This document shows, in pieces, positions 1 to 6,958 of a DNA stretch of 64,000 bases; the first letter of the stretch is position 1, and the number at the start of each line of letters is the position of its first letter. The position numbers and the translations under genes are program-made. The DNA comes from CAKKQX01 sp963734595 (GTDB taxonomy: Bacteria; Pseudomonadota; Gammaproteobacteria; Burkholderiales; SG8-41), in assembly GCA_963734595.1 (NCBI GenBank), contig CAVTHV010000026.1, forward strand, positions 354,075-418,074. The letters run 5' to 3'. The notes beneath the pieces are model-generated. The model was not told where the DNA came from, did no database searches, and saw only the letters and a list, made by a program, of their open reading frames with translations.

Positions 1-1
1 C

Positions 2-352
2 CAGCTCGCGGTGACGCGCATCGACTGGGCGAAGGAGCCGGCGGCGTGCGTGGTGGTGGCGAGCAAGGGCTACCCGGACACGCCGGACACCGGCAAGACG
101 ATCACCGGCCTCGACGCGCTCAAGGAGTGGACCGACGTCGTCGTGTACCACGCGGCCACGAAGCGCGAGAACGGCGACGTGAAGACGGTGGGCGGGCGCG
201 TCCTCGGCGTGACGGCGCTCGGCGCGAACCTCGAGGCGGCGATCGCGCGGGCCTACGAGGCGGTCGGCCGGATCCAGTTCGACGGCATGTGGTGCCGCCG
301 CGACATCGGGCAGCGCGCCGTCGCCCGCCTGCACTCGCCGCGGCAGGCCTGA
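2..352 (+). CDS. purD: Phosphoribosylamine-glycine ligase, C-terminal fragment
   Basis: The frame is open from the first bases of the window and ends at TGA, leaving the last 116 residues of a roughly 420-residue enzyme. The tail carries the PurD C-terminal signature around GGRVLGVTALG, followed by the helix ending FDGMWCRRDIG (family pattern Y.R.DIG). PurD joins glycine to phosphoribosylamine in de novo purine synthesis, using ATP, in the cytoplasm. purF and purB lie elsewhere in the window, so purine genes are scattered here rather than in one operon. The N-terminal ATP-grasp domain is outside the window. The gene faces a convergent gene whose stop is 60 bp away. Confidence 0.93.
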   Translation, partial: QLAVTRIDWAKEPAACVVVASKGYPDTPDTGKTITGLDALKEWTDVVVYHAATKRENGDVKTVGGRVLGVTALGANLEAAIARAYEAVGRIQFDGMWCRRDIGQRAVARLHSPRQA

Positions 353-412
353 CGGGCCGGCCCGTCCGCGAGCGGACCCGGAGCCCCAGGCGAGACGGCC
401 GCGGCGCGCCGG

Positions 413-1627
413 CTAGCGCCCGACCGTGAGACCCGGCGGGGCGGTCTGCCAGCGCAGGACGTCCGTGGCCGCGCCGGGATTGAAGCCCGGCCGCGTCTCG
501 AGCGGCAGGCCGTCGATGTCGACGATCCCGGGCAGCAGCACCACCTCGACGACACGGCCGGGGCGCAGGAGGTCGCCGGGGTCGATCTGCAGCGTGCGCA
601 GTCCCGCGTCGTAGTTGACGCGCACCGCGTCGAGCTCGCGGTCGCCCGGCTGCGGCCGGCCCGCGTAGCGCAGCAGCACGCGGTCCCTGAAGCTCGCCTC
701 GTCCATGTCCTTGCTGAACTGGACCTGGAACACGGTGGACGGCGGCACCTCGCGCTCGCCGTCGACCGGCAGCGAGAAGACGACGACGGGCGGCCTCTTC
801 GGCCGGGGCGGTGGCGGCGGCGGCGCGGCCGGTGCCGGCCCGGCCGCTGCTTCCGCCGCGGGAGCCTTCGTGATCGTGACGTCCGTCGCCTCGATCGTCA
901 CGACGCCCCTCTCGGTCGACACCCGGCCGGTGACCTGCAGCCACTTGCCGGTGTCGCGCTTCAGCTCGCGGTCGAACTCGAAGCCCGGGCCCTTCGACTT
1001 CTTGCCGGTGACCCACGCCGCGAACAGCTCGTCCTTGATCACCCAGTCGGCCGAGCGTCTCCGGCTGGCCGAGGGCAGGTCGCCGAACAGGTTGCCGCCG
1101 CGGAACTGCCCCTTGACCGTGACGATCTTGCCATCGAGCTTCCCCGGCCGCGTGACGAGCTCCTCGAGCGTGACCTGCGCCGACGAGCGGCGCGGCGCTT
1201 TGTCGTCGGGCGGGCCGAGGTACCCCCAGATCTGGATGTAGACGATCTGCTGGCCGTTGCCGGTCCCCATGCCCACCGCGCCGGTGACCTCGACGTCCTT
1301 GCCGACCCACGTCCGGGCGAGCTGTTCCCAGTCGACCCCCGCCTCCGCCATCGGAGTGATGATGAGGCGGCTGCCGAAGGTGCCGCGCAGGCAGTAGGCG
1401 ATCTGCAGCGAGCCGGGCACCATGTCGAGCTGCCCGCGCGTGCGCACCGCCTTGTCGACGTACGACTCGGGCATCGACAGGATCGTGTCGAGCGCGACCT
1501 CGACCGTCCGGCCGTACCGCATCTCGTAGTCGTTCATCTGCGCGGCGGCGGGACGGGCCGCGGCGAACGCGGCGAGCGCGGCGGCGACGGGGAGCGCGAG
1601 GGGCGAGAAACGGACGATGCGCACCAT
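413..1627 (-). CDS. Secreted protein with OB-fold-like repeats and a C-terminal bacterial Ig-like domain
   Basis: This 404-residue protein has a signal peptide (MVRIVRFSPLALPVAAA, probable cleavage after ARPAAA). Residues about 40-150 and 160-260 look like two OB-type beta barrels, with strands around VRTRGQL, VEVTGAVG, VTVKGQF and LQVTGRV. A proline/alanine linker (APAAPPPPPPRPKRPP) follows. The last 115 residues resemble the Big_5/SbsA Ig-like fold (VFSLPVDGEREVPPS, VQFSKDMD). No catalytic motif is visible, so binding or structure in the envelope is more likely than catalysis. The ATG at 1627 was chosen over upstream codons because the signal peptide starts there and a TATACT box ends 5 nt before it. 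Function unknown; the domain reading is moderate confidence. Confidence 0.75.
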   Translation of the reverse strand: MVRIVRFSPLALPVAAALAAFAAARPAAAQMNDYEMRYGRTVEVALDTILSMPESYVDKAVRTRGQLDMVPGSLQIAYCLRGTFGSRLIITPMAEAGVDWEQLARTWVGKDVEVTGAVGMGTGNGQQIVYIQIWGYLGPPDDKAPRRSSAQVTLEELVTRPGKLDGKIVTVKGQFRGGNLFGDLPSASRRRSADWVIKDELFAAWVTGKKSKGPGFEFDRELKRDTGKWLQVTGRVSTERGVVTIEATDVTITKAPAAEAAAGPAPAAPPPPPPRPKRPPVVVFSLPVDGEREVPPSTVFQVQFSKDMDEASFRDRVLLRYAGRPQPGDRELDAVRVNYDAGLRTLQIDPGDLLRPGRVVEVVLLPGIVDIDGLPLETRPGFNPGAATDVLRWQTAPPGLTVGR

Positions 1628-1632
1628 GCTCC

Positions 1633-1638
1633 AGTATA
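1633..1638 (-). promoter_or_regulatory. -10 box for a leaderless transcript
   Basis: The minus strand reads TATACT five nt before the ATG at 1627, so transcription should start at or beside the start codon. One of several such cases in this window. Confidence 0.5.
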
Positions 1639-1764
1639 GCCACGGCGCGCCGCCGGCGGACCCCGGGGTGACGGCCGCCACTTGACCCGCGTCCGGGGGG
1701 CGTGCTACGTTCTCCTGATTCCCGCAAGCGTCTTCGAGAGAGCAACTTGCGGGTGGAGCGGGAG

Positions 1765-2526
1765 ATGAGGCTCAGGGTTCTGGGCTGTTACGGCGGCAAC
1801 GTGCCCGAGCACGGGATGACGTCGTTCCTGCTCAACGGGAGCGTCTGCCTCGACGCGGGCTGGGTCTCCGGCGCGCTCAGCCTGCGCGAGCAGGTCAAGG
1901 TGAAGGACGTCATCATCTCGCACTCGCACCTCGACCACACCTGCTCGCTGCCGTTCCTCATCGACAACAACTTCTCGGCCCCCGGCTTCACGCTGCGCAT
2001 CTACGCGATCCCCGAGGTCATCGCGTCGATGAAGAACCACCTGTTCAACAACCACACGTGGCCGGACTTCACGTGCCTCCCGAACGACCTCACGCCGGTG
2101 CTGAAGCTCGTCGAGGTCCCCGAGGAGGTGCCGTTCCGCGTGAACGGGCTCTCGATACGGCCGGTGCGCGTCTCCCACATCGTGCCGACCACCGGCTTCA
2201 TCGTCGAGGACAAGCATGGCGCCGTCGCCTACTCGAGCGACACCGCGCCGACCGACCGCTTCTGGGAGCTCGTCAACCGCACCCCGAAGCTCAAGGCGGT
2301 GATCACGGAGACGTCGTTCCCCAACGAGCTGCAGGACCTCGCGAACGTCTCCGGCCACCTCACGCCGCAGACGCTCGACATGGAGCTCGACAAGCTGAAG
2401 CAGGACGTGCCCGTCTACCTCTACGGGTGCAAGCCGCGCCACCTCGCCCTCATCCACAGGCAGGTCCGCGGGCTCAAGCGGCGGAAGCTGAGCTTCCTCG
2501 CGCAGGCGAAGACGTACCGCTTCTAG
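1765..2526 (+). CDS. Metallo-beta-lactamase-fold protein, class II cyclic-nucleotide phosphodiesterase type
   Basis: A 253-residue MBL-fold enzyme. The metal-binding signature HSHLDH, followed by TCSLPFLIDN, matches the H-x-H-L-D-H pattern of class II 3',5'-cyclic-nucleotide phosphodiesterases (PDE1/CpdP). Further ligands appear in SHIVPTTGF and YSSDTAP, with ETSFPNE and SGHLTPQ near the C-terminus. Likely role: hydrolysis of cAMP or cGMP using two metal ions, in the cytoplasm since there is no signal peptide. The ATG at 1765 follows a GGAG-rich stretch, and similarity to the family starts at RLRVLGCYGGN. An upstream ATG at 1702 would add 21 unmatched residues. RNase Z-like hydrolases are the main alternative. 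Confidence 0.8.
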   Translation: MRLRVLGCYGGNVPEHGMTSFLLNGSVCLDAGWVSGALSLREQVKVKDVIISHSHLDHTCSLPFLIDNNFSAPGFTLRIYAIPEVIASMKNHLFNNHTWPDFTCLPNDLTPVLKLVEVPEEVPFRVNGLSIRPVRVSHIVPTTGFIVEDKHGAVAYSSDTAPTDRFWELVNRTPKLKAVITETSFPNELQDLANVSGHLTPQTLDMELDKLKQDVPVYLYGCKPRHLALIHRQVRGLKRRKLSFLAQAKTYRF

Positions 2527-2700
2527 ACCGGATCATCTGCGAGGTTGTCGGGCCGTCAGGGGCAGATGATCCGGTCTCTGCCGCTCCGTTCCTTGGTCCC
2601 GTTGCTCGATATCGTTTCCGTGTTCCCTCGTGCTCCGTTTCAAAGCCGGTAGTCCGTTCCAGAACCGTTGTCCGTCCAGAGCCGGCAGTCCGTCCGGAGC
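2525..2700 (+). repeat. Intergenic hairpin-plus-pyrimidine-tail element, copy C
   Basis: A perfect 16-bp inverted repeat (2525-2540 with 2562-2577, 21-nt loop) begins on the stop codon of the phosphodiesterase gene. A C/T-rich tail follows with repeated units such as CTCCGTTTCAAAGCCGGTAG and GTCCGTCCAGAGCCGGCAG. The tail matches copies D (2740-2876) and B (48783-48950). No credible gene lies in 2527-2878. The hairpin could also end transcription, though it lacks a T-run. Confidence 0.65.
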
Positions 2701-2739
2701 CATCGAGGCCATCCTCGTCCACGCTGCGGGCCGGCCGGC

Positions 2740-2876
2740 TCCTGGGCCGACGGCCGGGACAACGGATCGAAGGCTCTGAAACGGACAGGAAGGGAACGGA
2801 CAAAACGGAGAGAGAGGAACGACGGCGTTCCGAGCGATTCACGAGGACGGTGAGGGCGGCCTCGTGAATCGCTCGG
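2740..2876 (-). repeat. Intergenic hairpin-plus-pyrimidine-tail element, copy D
   Basis: A perfect 17-bp inverted repeat (2830-2846 with 2860-2876, 13-nt loop) ends 2 bp from the ftsX stop. On the minus strand it runs into GGAACG, then a pyrimidine tail containing GTCCGTTTCAGAGCC and GATCCGTTGTCC. It faces copy C tail to tail, so the 352-bp gap is a large imperfect inverted repeat. The stem differs completely from that of copy C while the tail is conserved. Confidence 0.65.
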
Positions 2877-2878
2877 TG

Positions 2879-3769
2879 TCAGACCTTCAGCCGACTCAGG
2901 CTCAGGACGCTCCCGGCGACGCCCACCAGCATGCCGCCCAGGACGAGCAGCAGGCCGAGGCCGGACGGCAGCGCAAACGCTGCGTGGCCGAGCAGGTCCG
3001 ACGAGGCGAGGCCCCGCGACAGCCACTGCAGCGCCACCCAGAGAAGGGCGGTGGCGACGAGACCCCCGAGGCCGCCCTGGATCATCCCCTCGGCCACGAA
3101 CGGACCCTTGACGTAGGCGCGCGTCGCGCCGACGAGCCGCATGATGTCGAGCTCGTCCTCGCGGGCGTAGATCGTCAGGCGGATCACGTTCGAGATCGTG
3201 AAGATGCCGGCGACCACGAGGATCCCGCCGAGGAACGCCCCCACGCCGCGCACGATCTTGACACCGGTGGCGAGCCGGTCGATCCACAGCAGGTCGTACT
3301 GGATCTCCTTCACCCCGGGCACCGACGTGAACGCGGCGGCGAGGCGCTGGACCTCGGCCGAGGACTGTCGCTGGCCCTTGAGGCTCACCTCGAGCGAGGC
3401 CGGGAACGGGTTCTCGCCGAGGTCCTCGGGCAGCGCGCTGAGGTCGCGGAACATCGCGCGGAAGCGGGCGAGGGCCTGCTCCCGCGAGACGTACTCGACC
3501 GCGTCCACGGCCGGGTCGTCCTTCAGCCGGTTCTCGAGGCTCGCGCGCACCCGGTCCTCGACGCCGTCCTCGAGGTAGACGATCACCTGCACCTTCTGGG
3601 TCCAGCGCGAGACGACGTCGCCGAGCCGGCTCGCCACCGTGAGAAACGCGCCGAGGACGAACAGGCTCACCGCGATCGTGCCGATCGAGACGGCGTTCAT
3701 CACACGGCTGCGCCAGAGGCTCGTGAGGGCCTCGGAGAGGAAGTAGTGAACGGCGCGCAGCAACGCCAT
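2879..3769 (-). CDS. ftsX: Cell division ABC transporter permease FtsX
   Basis: A 296-residue inner-membrane protein with the FtsX layout: a TM helix at about 25-48, a periplasmic domain of about 115 residues (VQVIVYLEDGVEDRVRASLE...), then three more TM helices with ISNVIRLTIYAREDELDIMR between TM2 and TM3. FtsX pairs with the ATPase FtsE to control peptidoglycan hydrolases at the division septum. Unusually, ftsE (4442-5098, same strand) is not adjacent: udk lies between them on the opposite strand, so ftsX has its own promoter, shared with udk. The C-terminal coding end abuts repeat copy D. Confidence 0.93.
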   Translation of the reverse strand: MALLRAVHYFLSEALTSLWRSRVMNAVSIGTIAVSLFVLGAFLTVASRLGDVVSRWTQKVQVIVYLEDGVEDRVRASLENRLKDDPAVDAVEYVSREQALARFRAMFRDLSALPEDLGENPFPASLEVSLKGQRQSSAEVQRLAAAFTSVPGVKEIQYDLLWIDRLATGVKIVRGVGAFLGGILVVAGIFTISNVIRLTIYAREDELDIMRLVGATRAYVKGPFVAEGMIQGGLGGLVATALLWVALQWLSRGLASSDLLGHAAFALPSGLGLLLVLGGMLVGVAGSVLSLSRLKV

Positions 3770-3777
3770 CGGGGCGG

Positions 3778-3789
3778 GGATTATAATCC
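3778..3789. promoter_or_regulatory. Palindromic bidirectional -10 element between ftsX and udk
   Basis: GGATTATAATCC is a perfect 12-bp palindrome and reads TATAAT on both strands (3782-3787). The udk ATG lies 8 nt from one edge and the ftsX ATG 12 nt from the other. One site can therefore fire both ways, giving a leaderless udk mRNA and an ftsX leader of only a few bases. Confidence 0.65.
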
Positions 3790-3795
3790 GCGGCC

Positions 3796-4410
3796 ATGAC
3801 CGTGCTGGTCGGGATCGCCGGAGGGACGAGCTCGGGCAAGACCTCCCTCGCCACCAAGATCCGCGAGCGCGTGGGCGAGGACCGCTGCCTGCTGATCGCT
3901 CAGGACTCGTACTACAAGGACGGCAGCACGCTGTCCCCCGCCGCCCAGGCCTCGATCAACTACGATCACCCCGACGCTTTCGACACGTCGCTGCTCGTCG
4001 AGGACCTGCGGGACCTCAAGGCCGGCCGGCCGGTCCCGTGCCTGACGTACGACCACGCGACGTACTCGCGGCGCGTGCTGCCCGACGCGCTCACGCCGAA
4101 GCCGGTGGTGCTCCTCGAGGGGATCCTGATCCTCGCCGAGGAGCCGCTGCGCCGGCTGATGGACATCAAGCTGTTCATCGACACCGACGCCGACGTGCGG
4201 ATCCTGCGCCGGCTCGAGCGCGACATCATGGACCGCGGGCGCACGTTCCAGTCGGTGACGCGGCAGTACCTCGGGTCGGTGCGGCCGATGCACCTCGAGT
4301 TCGTCGAGCCGTCGAAGCGCTACGCCGACCTGATCATCCCCGAGGGCGCGGAGAACGAGGTCGCCCTCGAGGCGGTGGTGGCGCGGATCCGGGCGATCCT
4401 CGCCCGCTGA
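3796..4410 (+). CDS. udk: Uridine kinase
   Basis: A 204-residue P-loop kinase with Walker A GGTSSGKTS at residues 9-17. The acceptor-side motifs are QDSYYKD, NYDHPDAFD and TYDHATYSR, and the lid helix is RRLERDIMDRGRT. Family members phosphorylate uridine and cytidine to the monophosphates in pyrimidine salvage. Length and motif order match bacterial Udk closely. The gene sits between ftsX and ftsE on the opposite strand and is convergent with ftsE (31-bp gap). Its ATG is too close to the palindromic TATAAT to leave room for a Shine-Dalgarno, so leaderless translation is likely. Confidence 0.93.
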   Translation: MTVLVGIAGGTSSGKTSLATKIRERVGEDRCLLIAQDSYYKDGSTLSPAAQASINYDHPDAFDTSLLVEDLRDLKAGRPVPCLTYDHATYSRRVLPDALTPKPVVLLEGILILAEEPLRRLMDIKLFIDTDADVRILRRLERDIMDRGRTFQSVTRQYLGSVRPMHLEFVEPSKRYADLIIPEGAENEVALEAVVARIRAILAR

Positions 4411-4441
4411 AGCCGGCCCGCCGAGGGCACTCGTCCCCGCC

Positions 4442-5098
4442 TCAGGCCGAGGCGACCCGGCCCCTCTCGAGCGCGAGCACGCGCTTGCCCATGCGTTGGA
4501 TCATCTCGCGGTCGTGCGTCGCGACGAGGACGGTCGTGCCGCGCGCGTTCACCTCGAGGAAGAGCTTCATGATCTCCAGCGCCATGTCGGGATCGAGGTT
4601 GCCCGTGGGCTCGTCGGCGAGGAGCAGCATCGGCTCGTTGATGAGGGCCCGCGCGATCGCCACGCGCTGCTGCTCGCCGCCGGAGAGCTGGAGCGGGTAG
4701 GCGTGCATCTTGTGGTGCAGGCCCACCGCCTTCAGCGCCGCGAACGCGCGGCGCTTCTGCTCGCGCGGCGGCACGCCGAGGATCCTCAGCACGAAGGCGA
4801 CGTTCTCGAGGATCGTGCGGCGCTTGAGGAGCTTGAAGTCCTGGAACACGACGCCGATCGCCCGGCGCAGCTCCGGGATCTGGCCGTCGGGGATCGCGGT
4901 GACGTTGCGGCCGCCGACGAGGATCTGGCCCTGCGAGGGCAGCTCCTCGCGGAACACGAGCTTGAGGAACGTCGTCTTCCCGGCGCCCGACGGGCCGGTC
5001 AGGAAGCAGAACTCGCCCTTGTCCACGCTCAGCGTCACGTCGCAGAGCGCCATCGACTCGCGGTCGTACTGCTTGTAGACGTGGAACGCCTGTATCAT
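4442..5098 (-). CDS. ftsE: Cell division ATP-binding protein FtsE
   Basis: A 218-residue ABC ATPase with Walker A GPSGAGKTTFLKL, Q-loop VVFQDFKLL, signature LSGGEQQR, Walker B LLLADEPTGNLD and switch histidine VATHD. Opening residues MIQAFHVYKQYDRE are typical of FtsE. It would power FtsX at the divisome. The partner gene is 670 bp downstream beyond the oppositely oriented udk, so the usual overlapping ftsEX operon is split. A TATAAT-like box (CTATAATCG on the minus strand, about 5125-5133) lies some 28 nt before the ATG. Confidence 0.92.
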   Translation of the reverse strand: MIQAFHVYKQYDRESMALCDVTLSVDKGEFCFLTGPSGAGKTTFLKLVFREELPSQGQILVGGRNVTAIPDGQIPELRRAIGVVFQDFKLLKRRTILENVAFVLRILGVPPREQKRRAFAALKAVGLHHKMHAYPLQLSGGEQQRVAIARALINEPMLLLADEPTGNLDPDMALEIMKLFLEVNARGTTVLVATHDREMIQRMGKRVLALERGRVASA

Positions 5099-5179
5099 CG
5101 GTCCGAGGGCCGCCCCAGGCCGCGATTATAGCGGCGCGTCAGGACCGCCGGCCCGTCTTCCCCTCTCAGGAGGAGAGCG

Positions 5180-6157
5180 CTGGACCCGACGGCCGTCGCG
5201 CCGTTCCGGCCGCCCCTGTGGCTGGCGGGCGGCCATCGCCAGACGTTCACCGGTCACTGGCTGCGCCACTTCATGCGATGGCCGCTGCCGGTCGTCGACG
5301 TGCTCGTCGACGCCGGCGAGGGCGTGCGCCTGCTCCTGCGCGCGAGCTGGCAGCCGGGACCGCACGCGGAGCGGCCGGCCCTCCTGATCGTGCACGGCCT
5401 CGGCGGGTCGGACGCGTCGTCGTACGCGGTCTCCCTCGGCCGGCACGCGTACGCCGCCGGCTGGCACGTCGTGCGGATGAACATGCGCGGCTGCGGCGAG
5501 GGCGAGGCGCTGTGCCCGCTGCTCTACAACGCCGGCCTCGACACCGACCTCCTGGCCGTCGTCGACGAGCTCCTCCGGCGCGTGCCGCGGCTCGCCATCG
5601 TCGGCTTCTCGCTCGGCGCGAACCTCGCCCTGCTGATGCTCGGCCGCCGCCGCACCGCGCTGCCCCGTGGCCTCGCCGCGGTCGCGGCCGTGTCCCCGCC
5701 CATCGACCTCGCGGCCTGCGCCGACGCGATCGACGTGCCGGCGAACCACCTCTACCAGCTGCGCTTCATGCGGATGCTCGGGGCCGCCTACCGCCGCCGC
5801 AGCGTCGCGCGGCCCGACCTCTTCCCCGCCGGCCTCGAGAGGGGCCTGCACACCGTCCGCGCCTTCGACGACCGCATCACGGCTCCGTTCGGGGGGTACG
5901 AGGGCGCGGCGGAGTACTACGCGAAGTCGAGCGCGGGGCCGTGGCTCGCGGCGATCGATCGGCCCGCTCTCGTCCTCGCCGCGGCGGACGACCCCATGAT
6001 CCCGGTGGCGTCGGTCGAGCGCTGGCCGTTGTCGCCGGCCCTCACGCGCGAGATCACCTTCACCGGCGGCCACGTCGGCTTCGTCGGCCCGTCCCGTGCG
6101 CCCGGCTGGTTCTGGGCGGCGGACCGGGCGTTGGGGTTCGTGGAGAAGTACCGGTAG
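5180..6157 (+). CDS. YheT-type alpha/beta hydrolase, probable CTG start
   Basis: An alpha/beta hydrolase of the YheT/EMB8 family (UPF0017). The motifs are LIVHGLGGSDASSY (oxyanion region), nucleophile elbow GFSLGAN, acid-loop DDPMIP and terminal histidine GGHVGFVG. The first ATG is at 5273, but the frame stays homologous upstream: PFRPPLWLAGGHRQTF is the family N-terminal signature. No ATG, GTG or TTG exists in frame there. A strong AGGAGGAG (5168-5175) stands 4 nt before a CTG at 5180, which I take as the start, giving 325 residues. Substrate unknown; family members are esterase or lipase-like. The stop abuts the tesA stop with no gap. Confidence 0.82.
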   Translation: MDPTAVAPFRPPLWLAGGHRQTFTGHWLRHFMRWPLPVVDVLVDAGEGVRLLLRASWQPGPHAERPALLIVHGLGGSDASSYAVSLGRHAYAAGWHVVRMNMRGCGEGEALCPLLYNAGLDTDLLAVVDELLRRVPRLAIVGFSLGANLALLMLGRRRTALPRGLAAVAAVSPPIDLAACADAIDVPANHLYQLRFMRMLGAAYRRRSVARPDLFPAGLERGLHTVRAFDDRITAPFGGYEGAAEYYAKSSAGPWLAAIDRPALVLAAADDPMIPVASVERWPLSPALTREITFTGGHVGFVGPSRAPGWFWAADRALGFVEKYR

Positions 6158-6958
6158 CTACAGAATCGGGCGCAATGCCTTCCAGACCGTATCGGCCACC
6201 TTCTTGTGGCCTTCGGCGGTCGGGTGGATGCCGTCAGGCTGGTTGAGCGTCGGGTCGCCGGCGACGCCGGCGAGCAGGAACGGGACGAGGGTCGCGCCGT
6301 CATTCCTCGCGAGCTCGGGATAGACCGCGCTGAACCGGCGGCCGTACTCGGGGCCGTAGTTCGGGAGCGCCTCCATCGCCACGAGCGCGAGCTTCGGCGG
6401 CGGCTTCTGCGCGCGCGCGGCGTCGAGGATCGCCTGGATGTTCGCCCGCGTGGCGTCGGGGTCCTGGCCGCGCAGGCCGTCGTTGGCTCCCGTCTCGAGG
6501 ACCAGCACCGCGACCGGCTGGCGCAGGAGCCACCCGATCCGCGCGCGGGCGCCGGCCGAGGTCTCGCCGCTCACGCCCGCGTTCACGACCCGGTAGCGCA
6601 GGCCGGCGGCGTCGATCTTCTTCTGGACGAGCGCCGGGTACGCCTCGTCGGGGTCGACGCCGAGGCCCGCCGTGAGGCTCGTGCCGACGAAGAGGACGAC
6701 GGGCCGGTCGTCGCCGTTCGGGCCCGAAGCGACCGCAGAGCCGGCCACCGCGGATCCCGACTCTCCCGTCGAGTCCGCCCGCATCGGAGACGCGGCGGGC
6801 GCGCTCGACGCGGCCACCGGCGTGGGGCTCGCCGTCGCGACCGCGACCGCGCCCGCCCCGCCACGACAAGCAGGAGTGCCGGCCAGCGCGAGGAGCACCG
6901 CCGCGAGGGCCACGGCTTTTGCCGATATGATGCCGGCAGGGGGCCCCGGCCGCTGCAT
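6158..6958 (-). CDS. tesA: SGNH-family arylesterase/lysophospholipase, TesA type
   Basis: A GDSL/SGNH hydrolase with block I FVGTSLTAGLG (serine in GTSL), block II NAGVSGETS, block III ETGANDGLRG and block V DGIHPTAEGH, supplying the Ser, Gly, Asn and Asp-His residues. The N-terminus is a signal peptide ending near GTPACRGG, possibly a lipoprotein, followed by an Ala/Ser/Pro linker. It would act in the periplasm on acyl esters. ybbA-ybbP lies divergent to it, as in Escherichia coli tesA-ybbA-ybbP. Start uncertain: ATG at 6958 or 6964. Either way the start overlaps the ybbA ATG at 6957 on the other strand. Confidence 0.85.
   Translation of the reverse strand: MQRPGPPAGIISAKAVALAAVLLALAGTPACRGGAGAVAVATASPTPVAASSAPAASPMRADSTGESGSAVAGSAVASGPNGDDRPVVLFVGTSLTAGLGVDPDEAYPALVQKKIDAAGLRYRVVNAGVSGETSAGARARIGWLLRQPVAVLVLETGANDGLRGQDPDATRANIQAILDAARAQKPPPKLALVAMEALPNYGPEYGRRFSAVYPELARNDGATLVPFLLAGVAGDPTLNQPDGIHPTAEGHKKVADTVWKALRPIL

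Noticed and set aside
353..412. Terminator between purD and the convergent secreted-protein gene
   Set aside because: A 16-bp palindrome (GACGGGCCGGCCCGTC) and a short GTCCGC/GCGGAC stem are present but lack loop geometry and a T-run. Left unassigned.
2527..2878. Small protein genes in the repeat region
   Set aside because: Candidate frames translate the inverted repeat and pyrimidine tail into Arg/Ser/Thr-rich sequence with no homology or ribosome site.
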